A DNA stretch of 64,000 bases, taken from assembly GCA_973895155.1 (NCBI GenBank), contig OZ316892.1, forward strand, positions 14,632,001-14,696,000, read 5' to 3'. Every line of letters starts with the position of its first letter. Position 1 is the first letter of the stretch. A program made the translations under genes and the position numbers. The stretch comes from Marsupella aquatica (lineage: Eukaryota > Marchantiophyta). The notes under the pieces were generated by a model that saw only the letters and a list, made by a program, of their open reading frames with translations, searched no databases and was not told the origin of the DNA. Below are positions 21,046 to 33,021 of the stretch, piece by piece.

Positions 21046-24000
21046 GTGAAGGGTGACTTTGGAGGGCTGACCTTTTGCTTTCACAGCCGAGATTAGTTGT
21101 CTCTGACGGAAATTTGCATCAAGAAGTACAGATAAACTCGCAGGTACATAGTTCTCACTTGGTCTTTGCCATATCTTGTGCAATGTATCTTGTGATGTGT
21201 CAAGTATAAAAAGTTCTGACTGCCCTCCGTGATTTAAATCACAGTGATGGTGACGGCTATAGGTTTGGAGCAGGTGGGGTAGCGCAGATGTCCACCTCGG
21301 ACCTCACTTTACGACAACCTTACCTCGTCGTGAAGCATGGTACTGCAAACGGAGGAACGGAAGAACATATGTAGATCTAGGAGATTTGATAAGCACTCTT
21401 ATACAGCAAGTTGATGGTGAGCAATACAAATTCGAGGTTTTTGAGGAGGCTCGACCTGAACGCCCTCACCTCTTGCCAGCTGCAAATCGGTAGTTATGTC
21501 AGTTGCCGTCGCTGTCAGACCAGAAAAATTCAGGTAAGTGCTGTAGAAATCTAGTTATGATCTGAGAACATGATCGATTGTCCACTTTGTCTCCTCTGGT
21601 TACTGTTCACTGCGATTCTCTTGCTTTTGGCTATTCGTTCTCGTATATTGGTGCTCCTTTGGCCTGATTTGCTCCCCCTAGAGTTGACATTCCATTCCTT
21701 CACTCTTACAATTTGCATAGTCACCCAACTAACCTTTGAGTGGTAGTAAAGTTGTTCACTTTTCCCTCTTCTGCAAGAGAGGATATGTCATCCAGAATCT
21801 CTGGTCATGTACGTGGATTCAACATGCTTGTGGTGATTGGTAAACTATTTCTTGTCTGGGAGGTCAAGAAGGTTTAGGATGAGTTGGGGGCCTCTTGTGC
21901 TCAGCCTCAAACCTTATATTTTCTCGATCTCCATCCAACTTCTGTTATGGCAGTGATGTTTGGGACCCTGAATTAGCACAAGGACTGGACTTGCCAGAAT
22001 CTTTCTTTCTTTCAGGTGACACAAATTCTCAGGAATGTCTGCAGAACTTGGCTTTATAGTTTGAGGAGAAGTGTTTCATTACTTAGGAAGGATCCTAAGG
22101 CCCAAACAAAAAGCGTTTCCCTAATCAAAGTCCATGTAAATGTGCAATCGAGGAATACGGACGCATATTGTTTCTCATATCCTGGGACCGTTCATACTTA
22201 ACACTATGATAATCACGCTGTCATGGCATCAGTACCTGCGCTAAGTGCACCGATATTGCTATTAAGCAAGTAGGACTTCGTTTACGCTGGCTTGAGTTGT
22301 CCTTTCATTTTTCTTGAACCACCTGGAGAGGTGGTCTGCTGAATTTTTGGGCCCCACTTCCTATTTCTTGTCAAAATGTTGCCTTCCTCGTGACTCTTGT
22401 CATCAGTCGGCCATGGGCTTATATTGCTTATCCAGTGGAATAAAATCTGCCGCTTGGCCTTGGAGTTTCCCTTCTTAGCCGTCATGGTTGTGGTCAGTAT
22501 TGGAAATAACTGTGTACACCTCATAAGTAGCTTGAATAAGGCACCCCGAACTTTTTGTTTTGTTTGCAAGCCAATAATGTCGCTGTGTCGAACCAAGATG
22601 TTGGCTCTGATAGACTGTTGCGCACCTAACGCTTGCCCAGGTCTCTAACTTTGCAACAGATCAACTAGCTCCAAGTGATCACCCAGGTGTCTCACACTCA
22701 TTTGCAAACTGTTTTGTCTCAAGAGTACTTAACTTTAAAGCGTTTTCCCCCTTTCATGGGCCTCTTTGCCATTGGGATCCTGTCTCCCGGTTTGGCGTTT
22801 TTGCTTTTGGCACGGTGATATAGTTAACTTTGAAGTGTTAGGAGATCCCAATGTTTGATGAAGTGCCTTCACGACTGGGTCAACAAAGTGCTCACTTCTA
22901 GAATATGAGGTCTGCTTTTAGACTAACTTTCAAAGATGATGACTTCGTTGCTTCCTTGGCTGATAGTGTCGCGAGATGGGTCCACCACAGAAATAGTCTA
23001 ATAAATGATTATCGATATTCAATGGAAATGAGAAACATTCCACCACTCTGTTGTACCATAATCTTGTAATACACTGGATCTTGACAACAAAGATTGCTTT
23101 GTTGCAATTATCTATCCAAAGCAAAAGAGTTGGGCCCCAACGCCTGACTTCTTATTTCAGACAAGGCCCTGCAAGACTTTTGTTCGGACACCACAAAACA
23201 GAAATACTGTCCGACAAAGGCCGCCCGGTACTGTCAGATAAGGGGAGGGCAAATTAATGCGACTCATTCTTTGACGACTCCTCCACTTCCCAAGAGTAGG
23301 AGGTTGGGATTCTGAATCCAATCAGGCGTCTCCGAATTGAACAAATGAGTGAGACATGTTCCTTGTGCTGCTGGATTGTAGAATCAGATTTTGCCAAGTA
23401 GACTACCACTCGCATACATTTGTCAGAAATTTAATTCCAACCTGCAGAGTTAACACATCACTGTATATAAATGAGTTATCGGATTACATTCTTAACTATG
23501 CCTCAGTTCGTATTTTCTATAGCTCATGAAACTTAGAGTTCGAGCTAGAAAAATTGCACAGGGACCTGGGCGGGGAAAGGGGCGGGGAAAGGGGCGGGGA
23601 AAGGGGCGGGGGGGGGGGGGAGGGGGGCTTTCATCCAGTACAGTACAGTAGAGGACACACTACTCCCAGCTCTTGTTAGGGAATCCGTGGCAACATTTGG
23701 CGTGATCAGCGTGGGAGCATTGTTGGTCAACATGAGAGTCAAACCTCAAACGGAATCTGCAGACGGAGAATAAGTGAGGATACAAACTTAAGCTGCTACC
23801 AACTTATCGAAATTGGTCTTCACCGTGGCTTTGCTGATGGGGAGGTTTCCTGCACCCTCGTTTGAGTCCCCTCCCATTGTCTTTTCTGATTGCACAACGC
23901 TGCTAAGTCCTGTCCCAGGACCTTCCCTATGATGGCTTTTTCTGTCTCAATTGTCTTCGGTGCATAACAACCCCTTATGATGCAAACCAATTTATAGTTC

Positions 24001-24130
24001 CTAACAATCAGATTCAACCCTGTACGCTGCTACGCGCTTTGAGTAAATCTATTGTCTGAGCCACTCATGTTTGAAGAAAATCGGCCAAAATTTAGAGCGC
24101 ATGATGAGTCGCAACCCAGACCGTTAAAAA
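21046..24130. other. Intergenic stretch between PPR and EXO70 genes
   Basis: No second gene recognised. The first few hundred bases are probably the PPR 3' untranslated region. An exon-like stretch beginning ATGTCAGTTGCC (about 21,497) ends in a good donor (CAG|GTAAGT), but I could not connect it to a coding continuation. A relative of the 10.8-kb repeat family lies at about 22,742-22,822 and a G-rich tract at 23,568-23,627. Confidence 0.45.
23568..23627. repeat. G-rich 12-bp repeat, G-quadruplex-capable
   Basis: Tandem GGGCGGGGAAAG units run into an uninterrupted G run and then A and GGGGGG. More than four runs of at least three guanines lie within 60 bases of the plus strand, enough for intramolecular G-quadruplexes. 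It is about 500 bp past the stop codon of the minus-strand EXO70 gene. Confidence 0.9.
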
Positions 24131-26215
24131 TCAAACAATTATACCATTAGAAGAGGGATGGGAGATACCAGTCAATGCATTGTGTGGCCTACTTTCCTGG
24201 GATCTAACCTCAAAGAGATCTTCTAGCATTGCCTCTACTTCTTCAGGCGAAAACTTCATGTATTTGCCCACGTTGCCCGCTTGATCTAATATACCAGAGT
24301 AGGCCTGGACGTAGCTTCTATAAGCTGGTACCACAGCCTGTGCCACAGCCAAACGGATTCCCTCCTTAAGCTCTTGCTCAGATATAACCCATGTAGAATG
24401 TTTCCGACAGTTCTCTTCAAAATCCACACTGAAGCTTTTCAGTCTTTGTCTTGCAAGATCTCGAACTGCTGACTTCCCACTACTCGACACAGATGAGCTG
24501 TCTCTGTTCAGGTATGACAATGGCTTGCTCCATGACTCTCGTTGATATGCATTGGTATACAGGTGAACCTTTCGTTTGGTCTCTCGCATCCAAGTCTCCC
24601 CCAGCAGAGGACCAATCTCACTATCTTTAGCGCGTGTCATCATGTACCAAAAATTGTTGAGCAGAAATATATTGGCCAACGCGGGGTCCTGATAGCTCTT
24701 CGACTTGTTCATGACGTACTTTTCCAGCGACTGCATCACACTTGCGACCACTAGTGAGAGCAACTTATCCGGGCTGTCCTCCCTCTGCTCTTTATCCTGC
24801 CAACTCTTTTCAGTCCGCACAATCTTCGACATGATTGGCCCATAGAACTCGCTGACCAAGTACTTGACGTAGTTTACAACATAATTGCAGAGACGAGAGC
24901 GACCCCCATCAGGAGGTGCATCACCGTTACCGTCCTCAATAAATCGGCAAAGCTCCCAGACAGTTTCACTTGCTCTATGGGCTATCCTTTTCAAAAGCTC
25001 TCTGGATCTGACCATGATTTCTCCACAGCCTACATCTGGACCCTCAAAGATCTCAAACACATGTGGAAGTAGGTTCGCCATCGTATCATACATGTCCAGT
25101 AACTTAAACAATTTCTCTGGAGCTGTCTGGCTGTCAACTATTCCCTCACCGAAGGATAAGAACGGTGCAAATCCTCCTGACGCTATTTTACCCCAACACC
25201 TTATCCAAACCTCCTTCTCAAGCTTATCGAAAACCCTAGCACATAACCTTCTCTCGCTCTTAAACAATATTGTACAAGCTACCTCTATATGCTGAGTCCA
25301 CAGTTGAATCATGCCCTCCAGGTCAGACCACTCCAATTTATCCACCTTCTCAGAAGTTGAGAACTGAAGATAGTCGGGCTTCAGACTTCGCAAACTCTGT
25401 CTAATATTGGTCAATCGCACCTCCGCGAAACATTCCAAAATGTTCTCGGTCGACTTGTGCACCTGCAACTTTTCAACAATAGTTTGTAATTCAAGCACAG
25501 TAGGGGGAGGAAGAAGAATGGGAAGAGGAGGTGGAGCCTCGTTCACCAAAGGGTCTGGCCATTCCACAACTGCAGGCAAGCTGATAGCTACACTAGTGTC
25601 CAGCAAAACCGTCTGGAACGCCCCATCCAGCTTACCCAAGGCAATTTTGAGAAGACCCATGTCCCAGCCACCTTTGCTGTTAGAATGAACATCTTGTTTA
25701 ACTGACGCCAACCTTTCAGTCAACCTGTGCAATCTGTAGTTATCTGCCAAGTTGCTCCTGGCGAGATAATCCTTCGCATCGGCCATATTTTCGAGAGCAT
25801 TCATGCAATTGAGAGGTAAGTAGAAACTTGCTTCCTCGATTTGCGACAGTGAAGCGAGATATGTGTGCATGTCATCCAGTGGGTCTCCCTTAATGATTTT
25901 CTCCTGGCTGCGAAGAATTTCGAAAGTCTTCAAGACTGTCTCGGCGGGCTCAATTGCTCTGTCAACTTTCTCTGCTAATTCTTCCATCAGGAGCGATTGG
26001 GACTGCAGAGGCATCAAAGCTGCCTCCAGCGCAGGCAGCCGGTCTGAGATGCCTCGCAATTTGTCGCCCGATTTGTCGATGGCGAGTGATGTCATTTTCG
26101 ATTTCTCCAGAATCTGAAACACCGACTTCCTCGCGGCATTGAGATACTCTGCATTGCTAGTAGACTTCGGGAGATATGCAGCAGGTGGCAGTCGCCCCGA
26201 ACTGTCGAGCCCCAT
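24131..26215 (-). CDS. EXO70: Exocyst subunit EXO70 family protein, intronless
   Basis: Peripheral exocyst subunit that tethers secretory vesicles to the plasma membrane through lipid and Rho-GTPase contacts. A 694-residue uninterrupted frame. Residues ~40-190 are helical and match the EXO70 N-terminal rod (RLPALEAALMPLQSQ, then AEKVDRAIEPAETVLKTFEI). A proline-rich linker (PPPLPILLPPPT) follows at ~residue 235. The conserved EXO70 domain covers ~290-665, with PEKLFKLLDMYDTMANLLP, NYVVNYVKYLVSEFYGPI, the block ending IFLLNNFWYMM, and terminal AYRSYVQ..KYMKFSPEEVEAMLEDLFE. The start at 26,215 is the only ATG that retains the full N-terminus. Lack of introns fits plant EXO70 clades other than the intron-containing EXO70A. 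The N-terminus resembles EXO70G, but subfamily is inferred from memory and not firm. Confidence 0.95.
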   Translation of the reverse strand: MGLDSSGRLPPAAYLPKSTSNAEYLNAARKSVFQILEKSKMTSLAIDKSGDKLRGISDRLPALEAALMPLQSQSLLMEELAEKVDRAIEPAETVLKTFEILRSQEKIIKGDPLDDMHTYLASLSQIEEASFYLPLNCMNALENMADAKDYLARSNLADNYRLHRLTERLASVKQDVHSNSKGGWDMGLLKIALGKLDGAFQTVLLDTSVAISLPAVVEWPDPLVNEAPPPLPILLPPPTVLELQTIVEKLQVHKSTENILECFAEVRLTNIRQSLRSLKPDYLQFSTSEKVDKLEWSDLEGMIQLWTQHIEVACTILFKSERRLCARVFDKLEKEVWIRCWGKIASGGFAPFLSFGEGIVDSQTAPEKLFKLLDMYDTMANLLPHVFEIFEGPDVGCGEIMVRSRELLKRIAHRASETVWELCRFIEDGNGDAPPDGGRSRLCNYVVNYVKYLVSEFYGPIMSKIVRTEKSWQDKEQREDSPDKLLSLVVASVMQSLEKYVMNKSKSYQDPALANIFLLNNFWYMMTRAKDSEIGPLLGETWMRETKRKVHLYTNAYQRESWSKPLSYLNRDSSSVSSSGKSAVRDLARQRLKSFSVDFEENCRKHSTWVISEQELKEGIRLAVAQAVVPAYRSYVQAYSGILDQAGNVGKYMKFSPEEVEAMLEDLFEVRSQESRPHNALTGISHPSSNGIIV

Positions 26216-28390
26216 TCTCTTAAGCTCTAAATCGCGTACCCGTTTTGTGGATCAAAGAAAGCTCAACTGCGTACTAATGTAGAGGACTATCCTGGATCTC
26301 TCTTCCTCCGGGCCGTCCTCCCCCAAAACATCTCTTTGCATCCATCTACTTCTATATTCAGTTGCCTATCGAGCTATGGTTTCTTTTCCTGTACTCCAGA
26401 TTACTTGAAGAATTCACCAAGCTACATTCCCCTTTGGTCCATTCCGTCTTAACCCACCGAATCTGTGACCCTGCGAATTCGTCTACCTATGCATCGGAGT
26501 GCCTGGTTCTCTGTCCTGTCCGGCCCGGAAAGTTTCTAATCTGTTTCCCAGGATCTTCATCGTAGATCAGAGAAGCTTGGAGGAAGAAAGAAAGAGACTG
26601 ATGAAAAGACCGCTAAAATCCCAGGATGGTCCATCCCCAAAAGCTCACACAGTGCACTTGTCGGATTGCCATCCACACGTCATGTGAGGAACAACAACCT
26701 TCTCCTGCAGGCTCTCGCGCCAATCGCATCTTTGCAGTTCCTCCGTCCGTTCCCTTTCCTTTCTGCGTAAGTGAGTGCAGACGGAAATCCTTTGCGAAAC
26801 AAGAATACAAACGTCAGTCAATGTCAATGAGGGTGCTGCAAAACGAGAGACTAACCCTCAAAAAAGCATTTCGTTAGTCCTTCATTTTCAACTTCTATTT
26901 GAGTCAAAATTTTACATCAATCAATCCGCTTTCGTAAAACGGCACTTGCTCTCCCTCTCTATCCATCCACATCCAGATGCGTTTCGATGCACCGGTGAGA
27001 GTAAATCTACTGAGGAATTCAACATCAACACACGGCTTACAAGGGTAAAAACAATACCTGCGTACTTGTTGGAAGGAGTCTGTTGTGGCGGGCGATCCGC
27101 AATGCTATACGGGTGTAAAGAAATCCAGCAAGCAGTTGGCTAGCGAGGGGTACGGAACAATAATCAAGCCTCCAACTCAGTGTCCGTCCCAACGCGCGCA
27201 AACCAAACGACAGCGAATTAAAATAGTCAGACGCAAGTCCACACCCCTACCAATGCGGCCGGGCCCGTCGATCTCCACTCCAGCTCGCCACAGAAGTCAT
27301 CTAAACTCAAACCAAACAGGTAGCTTGTGTTCGCTGTTTCCGGGACGATCTCATAAACCCATCATATGGTTGCAATCATCAACAGAAAGGAAAACGCGGT
27401 ACAGGAAAACTTCGCGTGCCGGAAATGTGCCCGTCCAATCTTCGCACACAGCTCCACTCACATCTGAACCCAAACCCGATCCAAGCTCTCGAAGCCAAGC
27501 CAAGCGAAGCCAGGCAAAGCAAATCCAGAACACGGAGACCGGAGACCGGAGACCGGAAAAGGGAAGTCGCAGAAAGATTTGCCACTCGGGCAATGCGCGC
27601 AGTCCCCCTCGTTGCCGAGTCAATCACTTCCGCCCTCCCTCCTTCCCTCGCTCGATCATTCCTCCACGCAAAGAACGATCCACAGACGGCGACCACTCCT
27701 CAGCACACCACTGCATCACACACGGCAGACAAAGCACTCCATTTCTCACACACCGAATCTCCACCCACACGCCCTCTCACTCGCACTCTCACTCCGCGGA
27801 CAGAAACGACGAGGAAGCGACCAGGCTGAGCTCAAACCGAAACGAAAGACACGAGACGAGACGAGATCACACGAGGCGATGGAGGAAGTCTTCGTCGTCT
27901 CCTCGTCTCGTCGTCTTCGACCCAGTCAGTCTCTTTGAGAACGAGAAAGAGAACGAAAGCGAGAGACTGAGAGAGAGCTGTGATCGAGTCCGAAAGCTAC
28001 GCTCTACGCTAGTCCGCCATATCCGGAGGGACAGGGGGGGACGTGCAGCACTGGACCGGAGCGCGGCACGGCCCTGTAGAAGGATCATAGTCGAAACGAG
28101 ACGAATGATGGTGGTCAGCTCTACTACAGTAGTCGTGTACAGAGCGAACCTTCCCCGCAAGGAGAAAATGCTGTCCACCGTGACCGCGCAGTATGAATTT
28201 CGCAGTTCGGCCACTTACGCACAGTTCCGCAATTGTAGACAATGTCATTGTCGAGCAGAGCCGTCCATATTGGAGATAAACGATCCAGATCCGAAATTAT
28301 CAACAGGGGCATTGTTGCGCCGTGTGGGAGAGAGATGACCCTAGTACACGGAAGCGGCCGAGCCATGTGGCTTCGTACCCGGGCCTGCAG
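26216..28390. promoter_or_regulatory. GC-rich region upstream of EXO70 with CT/GA-rich patches
   Basis: Upstream region of the minus-strand EXO70 gene. A GA-rich run on the plus strand (about 27,938-27,985), CT-rich on the EXO70 sense strand, resembles the pyrimidine patches near plant transcription starts. A long plus-strand frame (27,085-28,338) crosses the region without an early ATG and is rich in Arg, Ser and Pro, as expected from base composition alone; I do not call it a gene. No TATA box could be assigned. Confidence 0.4.
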
Positions 28391-28397
28391 AGGGTCT

Positions 28398-28470
28398 GGT
28401 CAGGTCAGGCCAGGTCAGGTCAAGTCAGGTCAGGTCAGGTCAGGACCGTCAGGTCAGGTCGGGTCGGGTC
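28398..28470. repeat. GGTCA-type pentanucleotide tract
   Basis: About a dozen imperfect CAGGT/GGTCA units with CAAGT, CAGGC and GGGTC variants, interrupted by a GGACCGTCA segment. Period is 5 bp throughout. Confidence 0.9.
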
Positions 28471-28499
28471 ATGATCGCCAAACTACCGTAACGAGAAAT

Positions 28500-31400
28500 G
28501 GATAACTGAAATGAAATGTATGAGGGTAATTAATTTGAGGGTCTGTTTGCTTCTTCCCCCCTTTATTTTTTGTCTCTACGTTCAGATGGATGGACTCAGC
28601 AACTTCTTGTTGTTCCCTGACCTCTCCTCTGGTTCCCCCTCAACCAAATAAAGTGACTATATCTACCGCCTGCCCCCCACCCCACAAGAGGACACCAGTG
28701 GTGAATTCAGTTGCAAATATAAATCTATTCAGAAGTGGACATTCTATTTTCGAATGAAGCGTGTGCTTTCATTTAAAAGTGGGCATTTTGTATGAGATTG
28801 TGAGGTTTGGTCACATACGTATGCAAAGGATGAGCTCAAATACCGAGCACACAAGAGCCTAGAATGATGTTTTCCAAATTGAACATCCCAACATGAAGTG
28901 AAAACAGTCTCCCAAATCTTCAACATTTATAATGGCTATATTATTAGTTATCCTCAAGGTTTGTTTTTCTATTATTTTTAAGGAAAGAGCACTGGATTTA
29001 TTAGGGGCCCAAGGTGAACACCAGAGGGGGCACGAAGGAAAGACCAGCCCAGCCCCAGCAAATGCCAATCAAAGCCGTATTGTCAAGGTTCTTGTAGCAT
29101 AGATAGTTCTTTAAGTTGAAGAATTCCTTTCCAAGATACGACTAGGATACTTACTTACTTACTTAATATATTGTAGAGAATTTATGCACTCAAGATACAC
29201 TATGCGTCACAACTTTGGCCCCCTAAACCTTGAAGGGCCAAATGAGGCCAGTTTTAAGTAAAAATATGCTTTTTAGAAGGGCTGGCATCAATCACTCTTT
29301 ACCCACTTGTGGTATCTCTTGAGAATCTTGTTTATATTTGACTTGAGTTCATGGACATAATCTGCGCTAGGGAATTTCTACTGCCTTACAATAGATCTGG
29401 TGCCTTTCCCTTCATTTTTCACGGGTTGATTGGCATATAGTGGCTCAGTGAATTTCCTATATTTTTTAGGGAAGATCTCTGTTGGAGCTTTTGCTTAAAC
29501 CACCACTGTCCAACAGGTTTGGGGATGACAAAATAGTGCATTTTTTTATATGCTTAATAGCATAATTGACTAATTTTGGTAACCTGGATCCACCAGGTTT
29601 TGCTTTGGAGAGTGGAGATTTAAGCTAGATTTGTATGCACTCTTTCATGTGTTATTCCATGCAAAAATTCTATACATATATTATATCTGCACCATCCTTT
29701 TTAAATGTAAAACTGCATCATAGATCGCAAAGGAAGTAATTGATAATGACAAGAGAAATGCTTATTAATTCATCCAGGATACTCGCTAAACACCTTGATC
29801 CGTGTGCAATGGACCCTATTTAGCTGGCGCTCCGTTTTAAGTGATATGGCAGTTGAAGCAACCAATCATATCCTAACACATGGCAATCAACAAATTAATC
29901 ACATGAGGACTCCTGGCACCTTTTAAATGTACTGTTTTAACAAATATATCGCACTGCAACAAAAACTGCTAAACCTGGAGACAATATTTGAAAGTTTTTG
30001 GTCCATAGGGAGAGACGGTCCACTAAGAATATTTCTCCTAGATGTGGTGCTATCCTCCTTATATTTGAAACCCAAACTGTATTGTCAGCATGATTCTCGG
30101 GGCATGACTTTGTTCTCAGAGAACTCTTCAAGCCATATTTAGGCCAGCAATTTTGTGAAAAAAATTGATTGGGCTTTTATATTTAGGCCAGCAATTTTGT
30201 GAAAAAAATTGATTGGGCTTTTATAGATGAGGATGAGGACAAGAGAGTAAAGACTTGTAATAGCCCAAAAGTTGTTTAGACTGAGATCACCCCTTGCTCA
30301 ACTAAGTCATAAAACTGAGGAATAATGAACAAAGAGCTCTCTAACAGCATGAAGCAGCTCTCTCAATCAGGAAGTTGTCTTGTTTGGAACTCTTGGCAAC
30401 TTTGGGTGAAACACCTTTGGGAGGCCTTGTTGCAGTTTGAGTGTGAATTCTAAATGTGAGTTGTTGAAGTTGGGTTTACCCTGAATTCCAGTGAGAATAG
30501 TGGTCAACTCACCAGGGTTTGACCACTTTATGAAAGATTAAGATTGAGATTGACCTTCAAGTATGACAAGAAAAAAATTAAGCTTTGTTAGATTGATGAC
30601 AATTGTTTTGTAAGGCTGACCCGGGTATAACATGTATGACTTCAATATAACATAGACTAATCTTCACACAAAGTGCTAAAAATAGGTAACCTAACTAGAG
30701 GGCTTGTAAAACTGGGCTTCATTAGTAAGAGTAGTCCTTGTCAAAGAGATTGTCTACCTCTATCTCATATGAGTCTGAATCTCTGCTGTGAGAAAATACC
30801 AAACTGGACTACTAACAATGCTCCACAATATGAATCCTGGCTATATGAAACTCCTGAGCCAAACCCTGAATTGAACTAAAGTTGGTACAATTTTGTTTTC
30901 TATGGAATCACATAGGCAGTAGAAAATAAAGTATGAAGGAAAACTCTAAAGAAGAGTTATAAACAGCATTATTGGAGCACATGTTGGTTAATGAGGGTCC
31001 ATCTGGGTTGTAGAAGTTCATCGGGACAATTAATTTGAGGGGTCGAATGCCATGGGGATGTTTGTTTTCAGTTGTAAGACACATCAGATAGGCTTTGACA
31101 ACCTGGATGGAATCTTAACCGTGTGTGCGTGAGTTCTGGTTTGAGGGTCAGCCCCATAGCCCAGGTAACAACACAAAGCTATCAATTTAAAAAACTGGGG
31201 GGAGGCAGGCATTGACTCGCCCATGAGGCGGAATTTACAGCTGCACCAGTATATATTCTCAAAGCATATATACTCTTTCCTCCCCTCTTAGTAAGCCGCC
31301 ACCATGAATGAGCAGCCATCACCAAGTGAGGTCCAATAGAAGATTTATGAATTGGCACTTAGTAAACAAAACATGGGTAAGAATATTTGGTCAAGTTCTG

Positions 31401-32111
31401 AGCCATTTTTCACTAGGGAAGTCGAGTTCCCATAAGTTTTGACTTGCATAAAGACACTATCCAGGTATACCTGACTTTGGAGATGCCCTTGTAGCACGAC
31501 TCTTTCCTGGACGAAGTCTTATAGTACTGTTTAGCCTCTGAGCACAAAACGTGAGAATGATGTCGCTCTGTTCGAAAGCTTTCGGTGAGCATTCCGAGCT
31601 TTCATCAATTCATCGCGAGTTTCAAGAACACAGCTTTCCATTGACTAGTAATAATGGCCTCGGAAAGCAGTGCTGGTACTGCTGGACTGCTGCTCTCGTC
31701 TATGATCGGTTCCAGCTCGTCTGTGCTCTGCCTGGCAAGCGCTGATCCGGTTCAGGTCGATGCGCAATCTGATGTTTGGTATTTAGCTGAGAGCTGCTGC
31801 TAGGTGCCGCTCGGTCTTTAGCTCACAGCTCCTGCTCGGCTCCAACGGGATTGTGATTTTGGGGTCGCTACCCGGTGGCAATGCTCTGAAGCTCGTTAGA
31901 AATTACAATTTAGGGGTTGCGGGGAATGCGGTGGCTCGCCCGTGACTGCAAATTGCTGGTTTGAGGGATTTCGCGTGATCAAGGAAACATCTTTTCGTCC
32001 CCGCCTCGACGTTTTCTGTACCAGACTGTTGGAGGCACAGCTCTTGAAGGTGATGAACACGGGAGACCAGGGACCGAGAGAGGATTTTGTCAAGCATTGT
32101 TGATTGTGAAT
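28500..32111. other. Gene-free AT-rich stretch
   Basis: No gene recognised. It includes a 44-bp tandem duplication (30,137-30,180 and 30,181-30,224, differing at no obvious position) and the near-palindrome AACCTGGATCCACCAGGTTT at 29,581-29,600, also seen at 15.8 kb. The part after 31,540 becomes less AT-rich towards the HSP60-tail fragment. Confidence 0.5.
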
Positions 32112-32826
32112 GAATGAATGGCTGTTGAGGGGTGTCGCTCACTGCAACTGAGTAGATTGAAGCGAGCTTCAATCTCTAAGGGTGAATGAACATGTGGAGG
32201 GTGTTGCGTAGTGTGGCTCAGTTCGCAACCCTTCCTGAGTAGATTGAAGCTTCACCGCGAGCTTCAATTTTTAAGGTTGAATGAATGGCTTTTGCTGAGT
32301 TTCGCTCAGTTCGCAACCTTTCCCTGAGTAGCGTGAAACTTTTACCGCTAGCTTCGATTTCTGATGATGAATGAACAGGTAGACGGTCCTGCGCAGCGTC
32401 GCTTAGTTCGCAACCTTGCCCTGAGTAGATTGGATCTTTAAACTCGAGCTTCAATCTCTAAGGGTGAATGAATTGCTGTTGCGGAGTGTTGCTCAGTTGG
32501 CAATTTTTCCGTGAGCTCGGAGCTTTTAATGCTAGCTTCAATCTCTAAGGGTGAATGATCAGGTAGAGGTCTTGCGCGCAGTGTTGCTCAGCTCGCAAAG
32601 TAGATTGAAGCTTTCACCGTGAGCTTCAATCTCTAAAGGGTGAGTGAATGGCATTTGCGGAGTGTCGCTCAGTTGGCAACCTTTCCCTGAGTAGATTGAA
32701 GCTTTCGCCGCGAGCTTCATTCTCTAAGGATGATTGAACAGGTGGAGGATGTTGCGTAGTCGCTCAGATCGCAGCCTTTCCGTGAGTAGATTGTAGCTTT
32801 CAACGCGAGCTGCAATCTGTTAGGTT
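32112..32826. repeat. Higher-order minisatellite: alternating A/B units of ~90 bp
   Basis: Eight units begin at 32,112, 32,184, 32,279, 32,369, 32,466, 32,553, 32,642 and 32,732; a ninth partial unit starts at 32,827. Odd units open with GAATGAATGGC-like sequence and even units with GAATGAACAGGT-like sequence, so the repeat is a dimer of ~180-190 bp present about four times. Every unit has CGCTCAGTTCGCAACC, then GAGTAGATTGAAGCTTTCACCGCGAGCTTCAATCT-type sequence in variants (split here as GATTGAAGCT and AGCTTCAATC arms), which is self-complementary and could form a hairpin. The array ends ~200 bp before the HSP60-tail fragment. Confidence 0.92.
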
Positions 32827-33021
32827 GAATGAAAAGTTGGAGGGGTTTGCCTCCTCTCAAATTGAGTTGTGAGAGTGAGAGAGTACGACGAGCGCTTCAG
32901 GGGGTTTGGGATGGTCAGGTCTTGTAAATCTCAGTCAGCCCGACTGCCGAGATAAGTTTGAGGGTTTTGCAGCAGTGCTTCGCGCACAATTCATTACACA
33001 AGTTGTCAGCAGGGAGCGACA

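Noticed and set aside
21497-21533. Possible short first exon (ATGTCAGTTGCC... before a CAG|GTAAGT donor)
   Set aside because: No downstream coding exon with matching phase or known family could be connected; possibly 3'-UTR splicing or chance.
27085-28338. A 417-codon open frame on the plus strand
   Set aside because: It lacks an early ATG, is dominated by Arg, Ser and Pro as expected from the GC-rich sequence, has no recognisable domain, and overlaps similarly long frames on the other strand. It is best explained as the upstream region of EXO70.
32112-32826. CRISPR-like array
   Set aside because: The units are contiguous ~90-bp degenerate repeats without distinct spacers, and the genome is clearly eukaryotic.
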